From Polaromonas sp. UBA5171 (lineage in GTDB: Bacteria > Pseudomonadota > Gammaproteobacteria > Burkholderiales > Burkholderiaceae_C): 18,722 nt of DNA. Of the stretch, positions 7,236 through 14,547 are shown piece by piece (within the stretch, counting starts at the first letter, position 1; each line of letters begins with the position of its first letter). Where the stretch lies: assembly GCA_002413395.1 (NCBI GenBank), contig DHWX01000120.1:51774-70495 (forward strand), in the 5' to 3' direction. The notes beneath the pieces are model-generated. The model saw nothing but the letters and a program-made list of their open reading frames with translations. It had not been told where the DNA came from and made no database searches. The translations under genes and the position numbers were made by a program.

Positions 7236-8051
7236 GTGACAAAGCTTTTGATCCTCTGCGCCGATGACTTTGCGGTGAATGAGGCGGCCTCGCAAGGCAT
7301 TGCTGCGCTGGCGCGTGCCGGGCGCATCAGCGCCACCAGCGCCATGGTGCTGTCGCCGCGCTGGGTTCGAGACGCGGCGCTGCTGCAAGCGGTGCGTGGG
7401 CAGATTGATGTCGGGCTGCACCTGGATTGGACCAGCGCGTTTGCACGCGTCGCAGGACATGGCCTGCCCCTGACAGGCGCCATGCTCAAGGCTCTGTTGC
7501 GCGGCTTTAATCCAATGGCTGCCCGCGCGGTGATTGAACACCAGCTCGACGCCTTTGAAATTGTCTGGCAGGCTCCGCCCGACCATATTGACGGGCACCA
7601 GCACGTGCAACAGTTCGACGGCATCCGGCAAGCGCTGGTGGCCGCAGTTCAACAGCGTTACCCTGCGGGTCAACGGCCTTACCTGCGGCTGTCAACCTGC
7701 GTGGCTGCGGATCGCAGCCTGAAGACCCGGGTGATCTCAGGCATGGGCGCGCAATCTCTGGCAAGGCTGGCGAACGCGGCGGGTATCGCCTGCGCGCCTG
7801 CTCTGTCGGGCATCTACGGTTTCGCTGGTGGTGAGCAGCGCTATCTGCAATGGATGGCACGCTGGCTGCGCAACGCGACCGAAGGCAGCATTGTGATGTG
7901 CCACCCGGCTGCAAGGGCCGAGGCGGGAGACGAAATCGGCGCGGCGCGGGCCTGGGAACAGGCTTATCTGAGCAGTGACGCTTTTTCGCACGCGCTCACG
8001 CGTGCGCGCGTCATTCTGTCGCGGGGTGCGCAGTTAAACTTCCCGGCGTGA
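7236..8051 (+). CDS. ChbG/HpnK (YdjC-like, NaxD/LgmC-type) carbohydrate deacetylase
   Basis: A 271-residue YdjC-family deacetylase. Seen: LLILCADDF at 4-12 with the Asp pair, GLHLDW with His62, DGHQH with His121 and His123, and MCHPA with His223, the metal and catalytic positions of the family. Members remove N-acetyl groups from chitooligosaccharides or, as NaxD in Francisella and LgmC in Bordetella, from an undecaprenyl-phosphate-linked amino sugar. The neighbouring ArnT-type, GtrA-type and DPM1-type genes favour the latter role, giving a free amino sugar for lipid A. I chose the GTG at 7236 because GAGGT (7226-7230) lies five bases upstream and the protein then begins directly with the first strand; a GTG at 7224 is an in-frame alternative. 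Its stop overlaps the next start (GTGA, 8048-8051), so the two are translationally coupled. Confidence 0.88.
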   Translation: MTKLLILCADDFAVNEAASQGIAALARAGRISATSAMVLSPRWVRDAALLQAVRGQIDVGLHLDWTSAFARVAGHGLPLTGAMLKALLRGFNPMAARAVIEHQLDAFEIVWQAPPDHIDGHQHVQQFDGIRQALVAAVQQRYPAGQRPYLRLSTCVAADRSLKTRVISGMGAQSLARLANAAGIACAPALSGIYGFAGGEQRYLQWMARWLRNATEGSIVMCHPAARAEAGDEIGAARAWEQAYLSSDAFSHALTRARVILSRGAQLNFPA

Positions 8052-9604
8052 CTGAACAACGCAAATCCTGGCTGATACTGGCCGCACTTTTCCTCCTCTT
8101 GCTGGTGCTGGCCGCGCTGCGCCCCTTGGCCGTTCCCGACGAAGGGCGCTACGGTGAAATTGGCCGCTGGATGCTGCAAAGCGGCGACTGGCTTACGCCC
8201 CGCCTGGACGGCATTCCGTTCTTTCACAAACCGCCCTATTTGTACTGGCTGGAGGCGGTTGCGCTGGCCGCGTTTGGCGTGCATGCCTGGGCGGCTCGCC
8301 TGGTACCCGCGCTGCATGCCGCGCTGATGCTGCTCGCCATGTATTTGAGCGTGCGCCAGATTGCTACTGAAAAAATAGCGCGCCGCGCGGTCTGGATGCT
8401 GGGTACCAGCTTGTCATTTCTTATGGGAGGGCAGTATGTCAACCATGACATGCTGGTGGCTGCGTGGATTGGCGTGGCCATCTGGTGCTTTGCGCTGGCT
8501 TTCATGCAGTCAGGTAGGCCGAGCGCGGCGCTGGCGCGCTGGGGATTCGTGGCCTGCGCGTTGGGGGTGCTCTCCAAAGGCCTGATTGGCGTGGCGCTGC
8601 CTGGGCTGGTGCTGCTGCTCTGGTTGGCGTGGACCGGGCAACTCAAAAAAATTCTGCAGCTTCCCTGGATTTCGGGTCTGGCCTTGTTTTTGGCGATTGC
8701 CGCGCCGTGGTTCTGGTTGGCGCAGCGCCAGTTTCCCGGCATGCTGAGCTATGCGTTTGGCACACAGCAGGTGAGTCGTTTCACCGGAACCACCTTCAAC
8801 AACGCACAACCCTGGTGGTTTTATGGCGCGGCTTTGGTGGTGCTGCTGTTTCCGTGGCTGCTTTTCATGCCAAATCAGGCCATAGCTCAGATAAAACATC
8901 CACGATCAGCGACTCCATCAATCGCAAACGAGTGGCTGGCCCTATGCTGGATCTGGGTGCTGGCGATCATCGGCTTCTTCTCGATCCCGCACTCCAAGAT
9001 TATTGGCTATGCGCTGCCGGTCATGCCGCCACTGGCGCTGCTCGCTGCGCTGGGTTGGGATGACGCCATGGCGCGACTCCGGCTCACGACTCAAGCGCAG
9101 CGAAAACTGTTTGCGCTGCTGTGCGCGACAAGCCTTGTCATTGCGCTGGCTGGCAACGTGGCCGCAGCCCGTTACACAGACAAGCGCGGCGCGCAGGATC
9201 TGGCGCAGGCGCTCGAAGCGGCCGGGGCCAAACCATCGGACACGGTGTATTTGCTGGGCGGCTACGCTTATGACCTGCCGTTTTACCGCCAAGCCCGCAC
9301 CCCCATGGTGGTGATTCAGGACTGGGCCGAGCTTAGAAAGTCCGCCGGAGACAACTGGCAGCGCGAGTTGTTCGAGGCGGCTGATTTTGACGCTCAGGCC
9401 GCGCGCGTGCTGCAAATGCCTGAAGCGCTGGAACAGGCCAGGGCGCAAGCAGACGCGTGGCTGGTGGCCAAAAATGATGCTGCGGTGGGCCGCCACCTCG
9501 ATGGGTTTGCGCTGCAGTTCAAGGGCGCAGCGTGGTCGCTTTACAAGCCAGCAGGTCAGTCGGCCCGCGCTTCAACGCCTGAAGGCCCAAAACCGGCTGA
9601 GTAA
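8048..9604 (+). CDS. ArnT/PMT-family lipid A glycosyltransferase (LgmB/FlmK-like)
   Basis: An inner-membrane GT-C-fold transferase of 518 residues. The first periplasmic loop carries PDEGRYGEIGRWML (30-43), equivalent to the acidic motif of ArnT, and FFHKPPYLYWL (58-68), a family hallmark; about ten or more hydrophobic helices follow and a soluble domain forms the last 150 residues. ArnT-type enzymes move an amino sugar from undecaprenyl phosphate to lipid A phosphate on the periplasmic side. With the deacetylase upstream, the most probable donor is an undecaprenyl-phosphate hexosamine (glucosamine or galactosamine) and not aminoarabinose, since no other arn genes are seen. The GTG start is set by overlap with the deacetylase stop. 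The 3' end overlaps the convergent GtrA-type gene by 33 bases. Confidence 0.9.
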   Translation: MTEQRKSWLILAALFLLLLVLAALRPLAVPDEGRYGEIGRWMLQSGDWLTPRLDGIPFFHKPPYLYWLEAVALAAFGVHAWAARLVPALHAALMLLAMYLSVRQIATEKIARRAVWMLGTSLSFLMGGQYVNHDMLVAAWIGVAIWCFALAFMQSGRPSAALARWGFVACALGVLSKGLIGVALPGLVLLLWLAWTGQLKKILQLPWISGLALFLAIAAPWFWLAQRQFPGMLSYAFGTQQVSRFTGTTFNNAQPWWFYGAALVVLLFPWLLFMPNQAIAQIKHPRSATPSIANEWLALCWIWVLAIIGFFSIPHSKIIGYALPVMPPLALLAALGWDDAMARLRLTTQAQRKLFALLCATSLVIALAGNVAAARYTDKRGAQDLAQALEAAGAKPSDTVYLLGGYAYDLPFYRQARTPMVVIQDWAELRKSAGDNWQRELFEAADFDAQAARVLQMPEALEQARAQADAWLVAKNDAAVGRHLDGFALQFKGAAWSLYKPAGQSARASTPEGPKPAE

Positions 9605-9949
9605 AAAAGTCTGCACCGCCGCCAGCAGCAACGCCGCCAGCAAAGCCCAGAAAGCGTGCCAATGCAGCAGCCGTAGCAGCAATGCAAACACCAGTTCATT
9701 GGTGGAAAAACCGGCCAGGGCAGTGACCGCAAAGCGCTGCATGCTTTGCGTCACCGAGGTGCCTGCATCGCGAAAACTGAGTAGCCGGTGGCCGGCAAAG
9801 CTCACAAAAAATGCCACCCCGAACCCGCCGGCATTGGCGAGTTCGGGCCACATACGGTGCTGCGTCAACGCAAAGACCCCCATGTGCGTCAGCGCCGCGG
9901 TAGCGCCCACGGCAAGAAACCAGAAGCCGCTTTTGGCTGCGGTGCTCAT
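9572..9949 (-). CDS. GtrA-family membrane protein (putative polyprenyl-phosphate-sugar flippase, LgmD-like)
   Basis: A 125-residue protein with four predicted membrane helices and the GtrA arrangement: GFWFLAVGATAALTHMGVFAL, then NAGGFGVAFFVSFAGHRLLSF before the charged loop, QRFAVTALAGFSTNELVF, and a C-terminal LLSRFWAFRR. GtrA-type proteins are thought to flip undecaprenyl-phosphate-linked sugars to the periplasm. I prefer the ATG at 9949, which overlaps the glycosyltransferase stop (ATGA, 9946-9949); an in-frame ATG at 9964 would add five residues. It is therefore coupled to the glycosyltransferase gene. Its last 33 bases overlap the 3' end of the ArnT-type gene on the other strand. Confidence 0.88.
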   Translation of the reverse strand: MSTAAKSGFWFLAVGATAALTHMGVFALTQHRMWPELANAGGFGVAFFVSFAGHRLLSFRDAGTSVTQSMQRFAVTALAGFSTNELVFALLLRLLHWHAFWALLAALLLAAVQTFLLSRFWAFRR

Positions 9950-10947
9950 GCGTCGGTCGGGCATCGTTCAGGCAAGCCCGGACCGCGACGCAGTGCAACG
10001 ATATAGCTTGGGCGCTGCTTGACCTCTTCATAAATTCGGCCTACATACTCGGCCAGCACGCCGATGGAAAGAAGCTGAATGCCGCTGAACAGCATCATGC
10101 CGACCACAATGGTGGCGTAGCCAGGCACGGCAATCCCCCACAGGAAATAGTCGATCACCACCCAGGCGCCATAGCCCAGGGCCGCCACCGCCAATAGCAA
10201 GCCCAGCCAGGTCAGCAGACGCAGCGGTACGGTTGAAAACGCCACCATGCCCGTGAGTGCCAGAGAGAACGACCCGCCCAGTCCAAATTTGCTGAGCCCG
10301 TCGGCGCGCGGCAGCGGTTCGTAGTCGATGGCGGTGCTGTTGAACCCGACCCAGGCGTACAGCCCTTTCATGAAGCGGTTGCGTTCCGGCAGGCTTTTCA
10401 AGGCCTGAACCACCTTGCGGTCCATCAAGCGAAAATCTCCCGCATGGGCCGGAATCTGCACCCGGTTGCCCCAGTTGATCAGTTTGTAGAACAGGTTTGT
10501 CAGGCCGATTTGCAGGCCCGACTGGTCGTCCCGGGTTTTTCGCACGGCATACACCACATCTGATCCATGCTTCCATTGTTGTAGCATCTCAGGAAGCAAT
10601 GACGCAGGGTGCTGGCCATCCGCATCCATCATGATGACCACCTCGCCACGCGCGGTTTCCAGCCCCGCAGTCAGGGCGGGTTCCTTGCCAAAGTTGCGCG
10701 AGAGCTTCAGGAACACGACCTGCGGATGTGTCTCGCCCAGGCTTTGCATCACTTGCTGCGTGTTGTCCTGGCTGCCATCGTCCACAACGATCAGTTCGAC
10801 CTGGCCAGACAGCGTGGCCAACACGGCCAGAACTTCGGGCACAACCCGGCTCAGGTTGCGCGCCTCGTTGTAGGCGGGCATGACGCAGGAGATGGATGGA
10901 GGTTGCGTGGCGCGGCCGGGTGGGACGGCAAGGAATGGAATTGTCAT
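9946..10947 (-). CDS. GT2 polyprenyl-phosphate glycosyltransferase (DPM1/GtrB type, LgmA/FlmF2-like)
   Basis: A 333-residue family 2 glycosyltransferase anchored by two C-terminal membrane helices (about 241-267 and 275-297). Seen: VMPAYNEARNL (22-32), VVDDGSQDNT (54-63), the metal- and nucleotide-binding MDADGQH (107-113), GDFRLMDR (170-177) and the C-terminal LAEYVGRIYEEVKQRPSY. The family transfers a sugar from a nucleotide donor to undecaprenyl phosphate on the cytoplasmic face. By context it would make undecaprenyl-phosphate N-acetylhexosamine, the substrate for the deacetylase. I chose the ATG at 10947: upstream codons in frame to 11034 run through the terminator hairpin and the end of the small PsiF-type gene and encode no family sequence. 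No strong ribosome binding site is seen. Confidence 0.92.
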   Translation of the reverse strand: MTIPFLAVPPGRATQPPSISCVMPAYNEARNLSRVVPEVLAVLATLSGQVELIVVDDGSQDNTQQVMQSLGETHPQVVFLKLSRNFGKEPALTAGLETARGEVVIMMDADGQHPASLLPEMLQQWKHGSDVVYAVRKTRDDQSGLQIGLTNLFYKLINWGNRVQIPAHAGDFRLMDRKVVQALKSLPERNRFMKGLYAWVGFNSTAIDYEPLPRADGLSKFGLGGSFSLALTGMVAFSTVPLRLLTWLGLLLAVAALGYGAWVVIDYFLWGIAVPGYATIVVGMMLFSGIQLLSIGVLAEYVGRIYEEVKQRPSYIVALRRGPGLPERCPTDA

Positions 10948-10960
10948 GTCAGCATCATGC

Positions 10961-11001
10961 CAAAAGAAAACCCCGTCCAGCTCGGCTGGCGGGGTCTTTT
11001 T
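10961..11001. terminator. Strong GC hairpin with T-runs both sides, terminator of the PsiF-type gene
   Basis: ACCCCG (10970-10975) pairs with CGGGGT (10990-10995) and CCAGC (10977-10981) with GCTGG (10985-10989), an 11-bp stem with one bulged T and a TCG loop. On the minus strand it is followed by a TTTTCTTTT tract, and on the plus strand by CTTTTT, so it has the form of a bidirectional rho-independent terminator. It lies 44 bases after the PsiF-type stop and immediately before the glycosyltransferase start, so the glycosyltransferase needs its own promoter or read-through. Confidence 0.8.
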
Positions 11002-11038
11002 GCAGGTTTGGAGCAAACCGGAGGTCTGCCGCACTGCC

Positions 11039-11227
11039 TTACTTGCTCAGGCACTCTTTCATGAAAGCCTTGCGCTCGTCGCCTTTTTTTCCCGCTGCTT
11101 CCGTGTTGCAGGTGGCCATTTTGGTTTGCTGGGCGGTTTTTGCGGGGCTGTCCGCGGCCTGGGCCAGCGGTGACAAACTCATTGAAAAAGCAAAACCAAC
11201 CGCGATCAGGGGCAACAGTTTTTTCAT
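11039..11227 (-). CDS. PsiF-repeat small secreted protein
   Basis: A 62-residue protein with a Sec signal peptide (MKKLLPLIAVGFAFSMSLSP..., probable cleavage after AQA at about residue 24) and one PsiF-type repeat, KMATCNTEAAGKKGDERKAF, followed by MKECLSK. The mature part of about 38 residues is very polar with two Cys, probably forming a disulfide in the periplasm. E. coli PsiF is phosphate-starvation inducible, but the molecular role of the family is unknown. GGAG at 11233-11236 lies five bases before the ATG. It is divergent from argS and ends in a strong terminator, so it is most likely monocistronic. Confidence 0.9.
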   Translation of the reverse strand: MKKLLPLIAVGFAFSMSLSPLAQAADSPAKTAQQTKMATCNTEAAGKKGDERKAFMKECLSK

Positions 11228-11333
11228 GGAGGCTCCAGTGAGTTAGTGAATTAGGTTGAATGCCGTGTGCAATTCCACCACATAACGCCGTGGGTCGCAA
11301 ATTCGATGACTGGCTTAACCGTAAAATCCGCTT

Positions 11334-13016
11334 ATGCTCTCGATTAAAAAAGACCTGCTCACGGCGTTGGCTGCCGGGCTGGAACAACTCTCTCCCGATG
11401 CGGGTGACAAGGCCGCCTTTGAGTCCCCCAAGGTGGCGGCCCATGGTGATTTTGCCTGTACGGCCGCCATGCAGCTGGCCAAGTCGCTTAAACAGAACCC
11501 CCGCCAGACAGCTGAAAACCTGCGTGCCATCCTGTTGCAGGCCCCCGCTTTCGAGTGCTGGGTGGATGCAATTGAAATTGCTGGCCCCGGCTTTATCAAT
11601 ATCAAACTCAAGCCCGCAGCCAAGCAGCAAATTGTGCGTGAGGTGTTGTCGCAGGCCTCTGCGTTTGGCAACGAAGCCCGGACGGGTCACCGCATGCTGG
11701 TGGAGTTTGTCTCGGCCAACCCGACCGGTCCGCTGCATGTGGGCCATGGCCGCCAGGCCGCTTTGGGCGATGCCATCTGCAACCTGTACCAGAGCCAAGG
11801 CTGGGAGGTGTACCGCGAGTTTTATTACAACGACGCCGGGGTGCAGATTGGCACGCTGGCCACCAGTACCCAGTTGCGCGCCAAAGGTTTCAAACCGGGT
11901 GATCCAGAATGGCCCGAACAAGCCTACAACGGCGACTATATCGCCGACATTGCGGCCGACTTTCTCGCCAAAAAGACCGTCCGGTCGGACGACCGCGAGT
12001 TCACCGCCTCGGGTGATGTGGAGGCGCTGGATGACATCCGCCTGTTCGCCGTGGCTTACCTGCGCCATGAGCAAGATCTGGACTTGAAGGCTTTTTCGGT
12101 CAGGTTCGACAACTACTACCTCGAGTCCAGCCTGTACCTGAGTGGCAAGGTAGATGCCGTCGTGAAGAAACTGCACGACGCCGGCAAGACCTACGAGAAT
12201 GACGGCGCACTCTGGCTCAAGTCCACCGAGTATGGCGACGACAAAGACCGCGTCATGCGCAAGGGCGACGGCAGCTACACCTACTTCGTGCCCGATGTGG
12301 CCTATCACCTCACCAAATGGGAGCGGGGCTTCGAGAAAGTCGTGAACATCCAGGGCATGGACCACCATGGCACCATGGCCCGGGTCCGCGCCGGACTGCA
12401 GGCGGTAGGCGCTGGCATCCCGCAGGGCTATCCTGACTACGTGCTGCACACTATGGTGCGTGTGGTGCGACATGGCGAAGAGGTCAAAATATCCAAGCGC
12501 GCCGGCAGTTACGTCACGCTGCGCGACCTGATTGAATGGACCAGCGCGGACGCCGTGCGTTTCTTTCTGCTCAGCCGCAAGCCAGACACCGAGTACATCT
12601 TCGATATTGACCTGGCGCTGGCCAAGAACAATGAAAACCCGGTGTACTACGTGCAGTACGCGCACGCCCGCATCTGCTCGATCCTGACGACATGGATCAG
12701 CCAGGGCGGCGATGAACGCCTCCTCAAGGATGTGGACCTGTCGGCGCTGACCAGCCCGCAGGCCCAGGCGCTGATGCTGCTGCTGGCCAAATACCCCGAG
12801 ATGCTCAGCCATGCGGCCGACGGTTTGGCGCCGCACGATGTGGCTTTTTACCTGCGCGAACTCGCAGCCTGCTACCACAGCTATTACGATGTCGAACGGA
12901 TTCTGGTCGATGAAGAGGCTGTCAGGCTGGCGCGCCTGGCGCTGGTCGCGGCCACCGCGCAGGTGTTGCACAATGGCCTGGCGGTGCTGGGTGTCAGCGC
13001 ACCCCGCAAAATGTAA
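11334..13016 (+). CDS. argS: Arginine-tRNA ligase
   Basis: Charges tRNA-Arg with arginine; cytoplasmic, essential. The 560-residue product has the N-terminal Add-1 domain (about 1-110), the class I HIGH motif as HVGH (135-138) after VEFVSANPTGPL, the KMSKS-like motif as KISKR (385-389), and the C-terminal anticodon-binding helical domain ending PRKM. The start is set by the MLSIKKDLL beginning; no ribosome binding site is visible, and a TAAAAT six bases before the ATG (11322-11327) raises the possibility of a leaderless message. The SPOR gene starts seven bases after the stop, suggesting cotranscription. Confidence 0.98.
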   Translation: MLSIKKDLLTALAAGLEQLSPDAGDKAAFESPKVAAHGDFACTAAMQLAKSLKQNPRQTAENLRAILLQAPAFECWVDAIEIAGPGFINIKLKPAAKQQIVREVLSQASAFGNEARTGHRMLVEFVSANPTGPLHVGHGRQAALGDAICNLYQSQGWEVYREFYYNDAGVQIGTLATSTQLRAKGFKPGDPEWPEQAYNGDYIADIAADFLAKKTVRSDDREFTASGDVEALDDIRLFAVAYLRHEQDLDLKAFSVRFDNYYLESSLYLSGKVDAVVKKLHDAGKTYENDGALWLKSTEYGDDKDRVMRKGDGSYTYFVPDVAYHLTKWERGFEKVVNIQGMDHHGTMARVRAGLQAVGAGIPQGYPDYVLHTMVRVVRHGEEVKISKRAGSYVTLRDLIEWTSADAVRFFLLSRKPDTEYIFDIDLALAKNNENPVYYVQYAHARICSILTTWISQGGDERLLKDVDLSALTSPQAQALMLLLAKYPEMLSHAADGLAPHDVAFYLRELAACYHSYYDVERILVDEEAVRLARLALVAATAQVLHNGLAVLGVSAPRKM

Positions 13017-13022
13017 GGCGCC

Positions 13023-13679
13023 ATGAATTCACTTAAATCTGCAGAGCAAAGCAAGGAATCCGGGCAAGTTATGAAGACACAACGAGGTGGAACCCTGCTT
13101 GGGTTGATTATTGGCGTGCTGATTGGCCTGGGTGCCGCACTCGCCGTGGCGGTTTACATCACCAAGGTGCCGGTGCCCTTCATGAGCAAGAGTCAGCCGC
13201 ACAACCCTGACAGTGATGCCGCGGAGGCCAAAAAGAACAAGGAGTGGAACCCGAACGCCGCACTGGCCGGGAAAAATTCCGGCAAGCCACCTTCGGCTTC
13301 CGGCGAAGTGACCAATGTCACGGCGCCCGATTCCACCGCGACGCCGGTAGTCAAGCCCGGCAAGGCCGCCGAATCGGCCGACCCGCTGGGTGATCTGGCC
13401 AAGTCGAAGCTGCAAGCGCCACCCTCGGGCGCTGGCGTTGATCCGTTTACTTATTACGTTCAGGCCGGGGCCTTCCGCACTCCTGAAGATGCCGAGCAAC
13501 AGCGTGCCAGGCTGCTGCTGCTGGGTGTTCAGGCCAAGGTCAGTGAGCGTGAGCAGTCGGGCCGAACCGTGTACCGGGTGCGGCTGGGGCCGTTTGACAA
13601 AAAAGACGACGCCGACAAGGCCAAGGAACGGCTGGACAGTAATTCGATAGAGACGGCCATGGTTCGGGTTCAGCGCTAG
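13023..13679 (+). CDS. SPOR-domain inner-membrane protein
   Basis: A 218-residue bitopic protein: a short cytoplasmic N-terminus, one membrane helix at about 23-46 (GTLLGLIIGVLIGLGAALAV), a long Pro/Ala/Lys-rich periplasmic linker (about 50-140), and a C-terminal SPOR domain (about 142-218, from FTYYVQAGAFRTPEDAEQQR to METAMVRVQR-like end IETAMVRVQR). SPOR domains bind denuded peptidoglycan at the division septum, as in FtsN and DedD, so a role at the septum is likely. AAGG at 13014-13017 supports the ATG at 13023; the ATG at 13071 is an alternative start directly before the membrane helix. It follows argS by six bases and precedes dsbA, a neighbourhood common in Comamonadaceae. Confidence 0.92.
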   Translation: MNSLKSAEQSKESGQVMKTQRGGTLLGLIIGVLIGLGAALAVAVYITKVPVPFMSKSQPHNPDSDAAEAKKNKEWNPNAALAGKNSGKPPSASGEVTNVTAPDSTATPVVKPGKAAESADPLGDLAKSKLQAPPSGAGVDPFTYYVQAGAFRTPEDAEQQRARLLLLGVQAKVSEREQSGRTVYRVRLGPFDKKDDADKAKERLDSNSIETAMVRVQR

Positions 13680-13712
13680 GCGACACTGAACTTTTTCGCG
13701 CCGAGGTGCACG

Positions 13713-13736
13713 AACCTTTCGCGGCAAGGTTATTTT
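13713..13736 (+). terminator. Possible terminator after the SPOR gene
   Basis: AACCTT (13713-13718) pairs with AAGGTT (13726-13731) around a seven-base loop and is followed by ATTTT. The stem is short and moderately AT-rich, so it would be a weak terminator. It starts 34 bases after the SPOR stop. Confidence 0.35.
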
Positions 13737-13760
13737 GCCGACCAACTGCTGCTCTGGCGG

Positions 13761-13774
13761 CTGTTCCGGAACAG
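13761..13774. promoter_or_regulatory. Perfect 14-bp palindrome upstream of dsbA
   Basis: CTGTTCCGGAACAG is a gapless perfect palindrome located 43 bases before the dsbA start, just upstream of a TATTAT (13795-13800) that could be a -10 element. The position and symmetry suit a dimeric repressor or activator site. I cannot name the regulator. Confidence 0.4.
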
Positions 13775-13816
13775 TCTGGTGATTCCGGTTATCCTATTAT
13801 TCTTGGAGAAAAATTG

Positions 13817-14476
13817 ATGCAACGACGCGAGTTTTCACTTTCAGCCGCTTCGGCTGCGGCCATGCTGGGGGCAACCATGCTGCCCGCTTTGGCGCAAGCC
13901 CAGGCCAAGGCCTTCAAGAGTGGCACCGACTATTTGACGCTGGAGCGGGCTGCACCGGTTGAGGCACCTGCGGGCCAGGTCGAAGTGATTGAATTCTTCT
14001 GGTACAGCTGCCCGCATTGCAATGCCTTTGAGCCGCAACTTGAAGCCTGGGTCAAGAAACTGCCCAAGGATGTTTACTTCCGTCGCGTCCCGGTATTTTT
14101 CCGCCCTGATTTTGAGCCACAGCAGCGTCTTTACTATGTGCTGGAAGCCATGGGCAAGGTCAATGAGTTGCACCAAAAGGTGTTTTACGCGATTCATGTG
14201 GAAAAGCAGCCGCTCAATACGGCTGACATGGTGGCGGCCTGGGCTGAAAAGCAGGGGATCAGCAGGACCAAGTTTGTCGAGCAGTACAACTCGTTTGCAG
14301 TGAGCACCAAAGTGCGCAAGGCGACACAGTTGCAAGATCTCTACAACGTGGATGGGGTTCCGGCACTCGGTATCGCCGGTCGTTACTTTACTTCCGGCGA
14401 TTTGGCCCGATCCATGGAGCGCGCGCTTCAGGTGACCGATTATCTGGTCGGGCAATCCCGCGGCAAAGCCAAGTAA
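13817..14476 (+). CDS. dsbA: Periplasmic thiol:disulfide oxidoreductase DsbA
   Basis: Introduces disulfide bonds into exported proteins. The 219-residue product has the thioredoxin-fold active site CPHC (65-68) in EFFWYSCPHCNAFEP, an inserted helical domain, and the cis-proline loop as VP (181-182) in NVDGVPALGI. The signal sequence begins MQRREFSLSAASAAAML and ends ALAQAQA (about residue 30): the RREFS run resembles a twin-arginine motif, so export could be by Tat instead of the usual Sec/SRP route. GGAG at 13805-13808 fixes the ATG at 13817; the open frame extends up to 13706 but without family sequence. A hairpin follows at 14511-14544. A supply of disulfides may matter for the Cys-containing adhesin downstream, but DsbA is general. 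Confidence 0.95.
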   Translation: MQRREFSLSAASAAAMLGATMLPALAQAQAKAFKSGTDYLTLERAAPVEAPAGQVEVIEFFWYSCPHCNAFEPQLEAWVKKLPKDVYFRRVPVFFRPDFEPQQRLYYVLEAMGKVNELHQKVFYAIHVEKQPLNTADMVAAWAEKQGISRTKFVEQYNSFAVSTKVRKATQLQDLYNVDGVPALGIAGRYFTSGDLARSMERALQVTDYLVGQSRGKAK

Positions 14477-14510
14477 GGCCAAGTCGGGCGACGGGAACAC
14501 CCTGAGCCCC

Positions 14511-14544
14511 TCAAAGCCCTGACCAGCGGCAGGTCGGGCTTTGA
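14511..14544 (+). terminator. Hairpin after dsbA, probable terminator
   Basis: TCAAAGCCC (14511-14519) pairs with GGGCTTTGA (14536-14544), and GACC (14521-14524) with GGTC (14532-14535), giving a 13-bp stem with one bulged T and a seven-base loop. It starts 35 bases after the dsbA stop. There is no clear trailing T-run (ATATTG follows), so efficiency is uncertain. Confidence 0.6.
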
Positions 14545-14547
14545 ATA

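Noticed and set aside
10944..12971. A 675-codon open frame on the minus strand opposite argS and across the PsiF-type gene
   Set aside because: It is antisense to a clear argS, rich in His, Gly, Gln and Val as expected for a reversed GC-rich gene, and it shows no recognisable domain or ribosome binding site.
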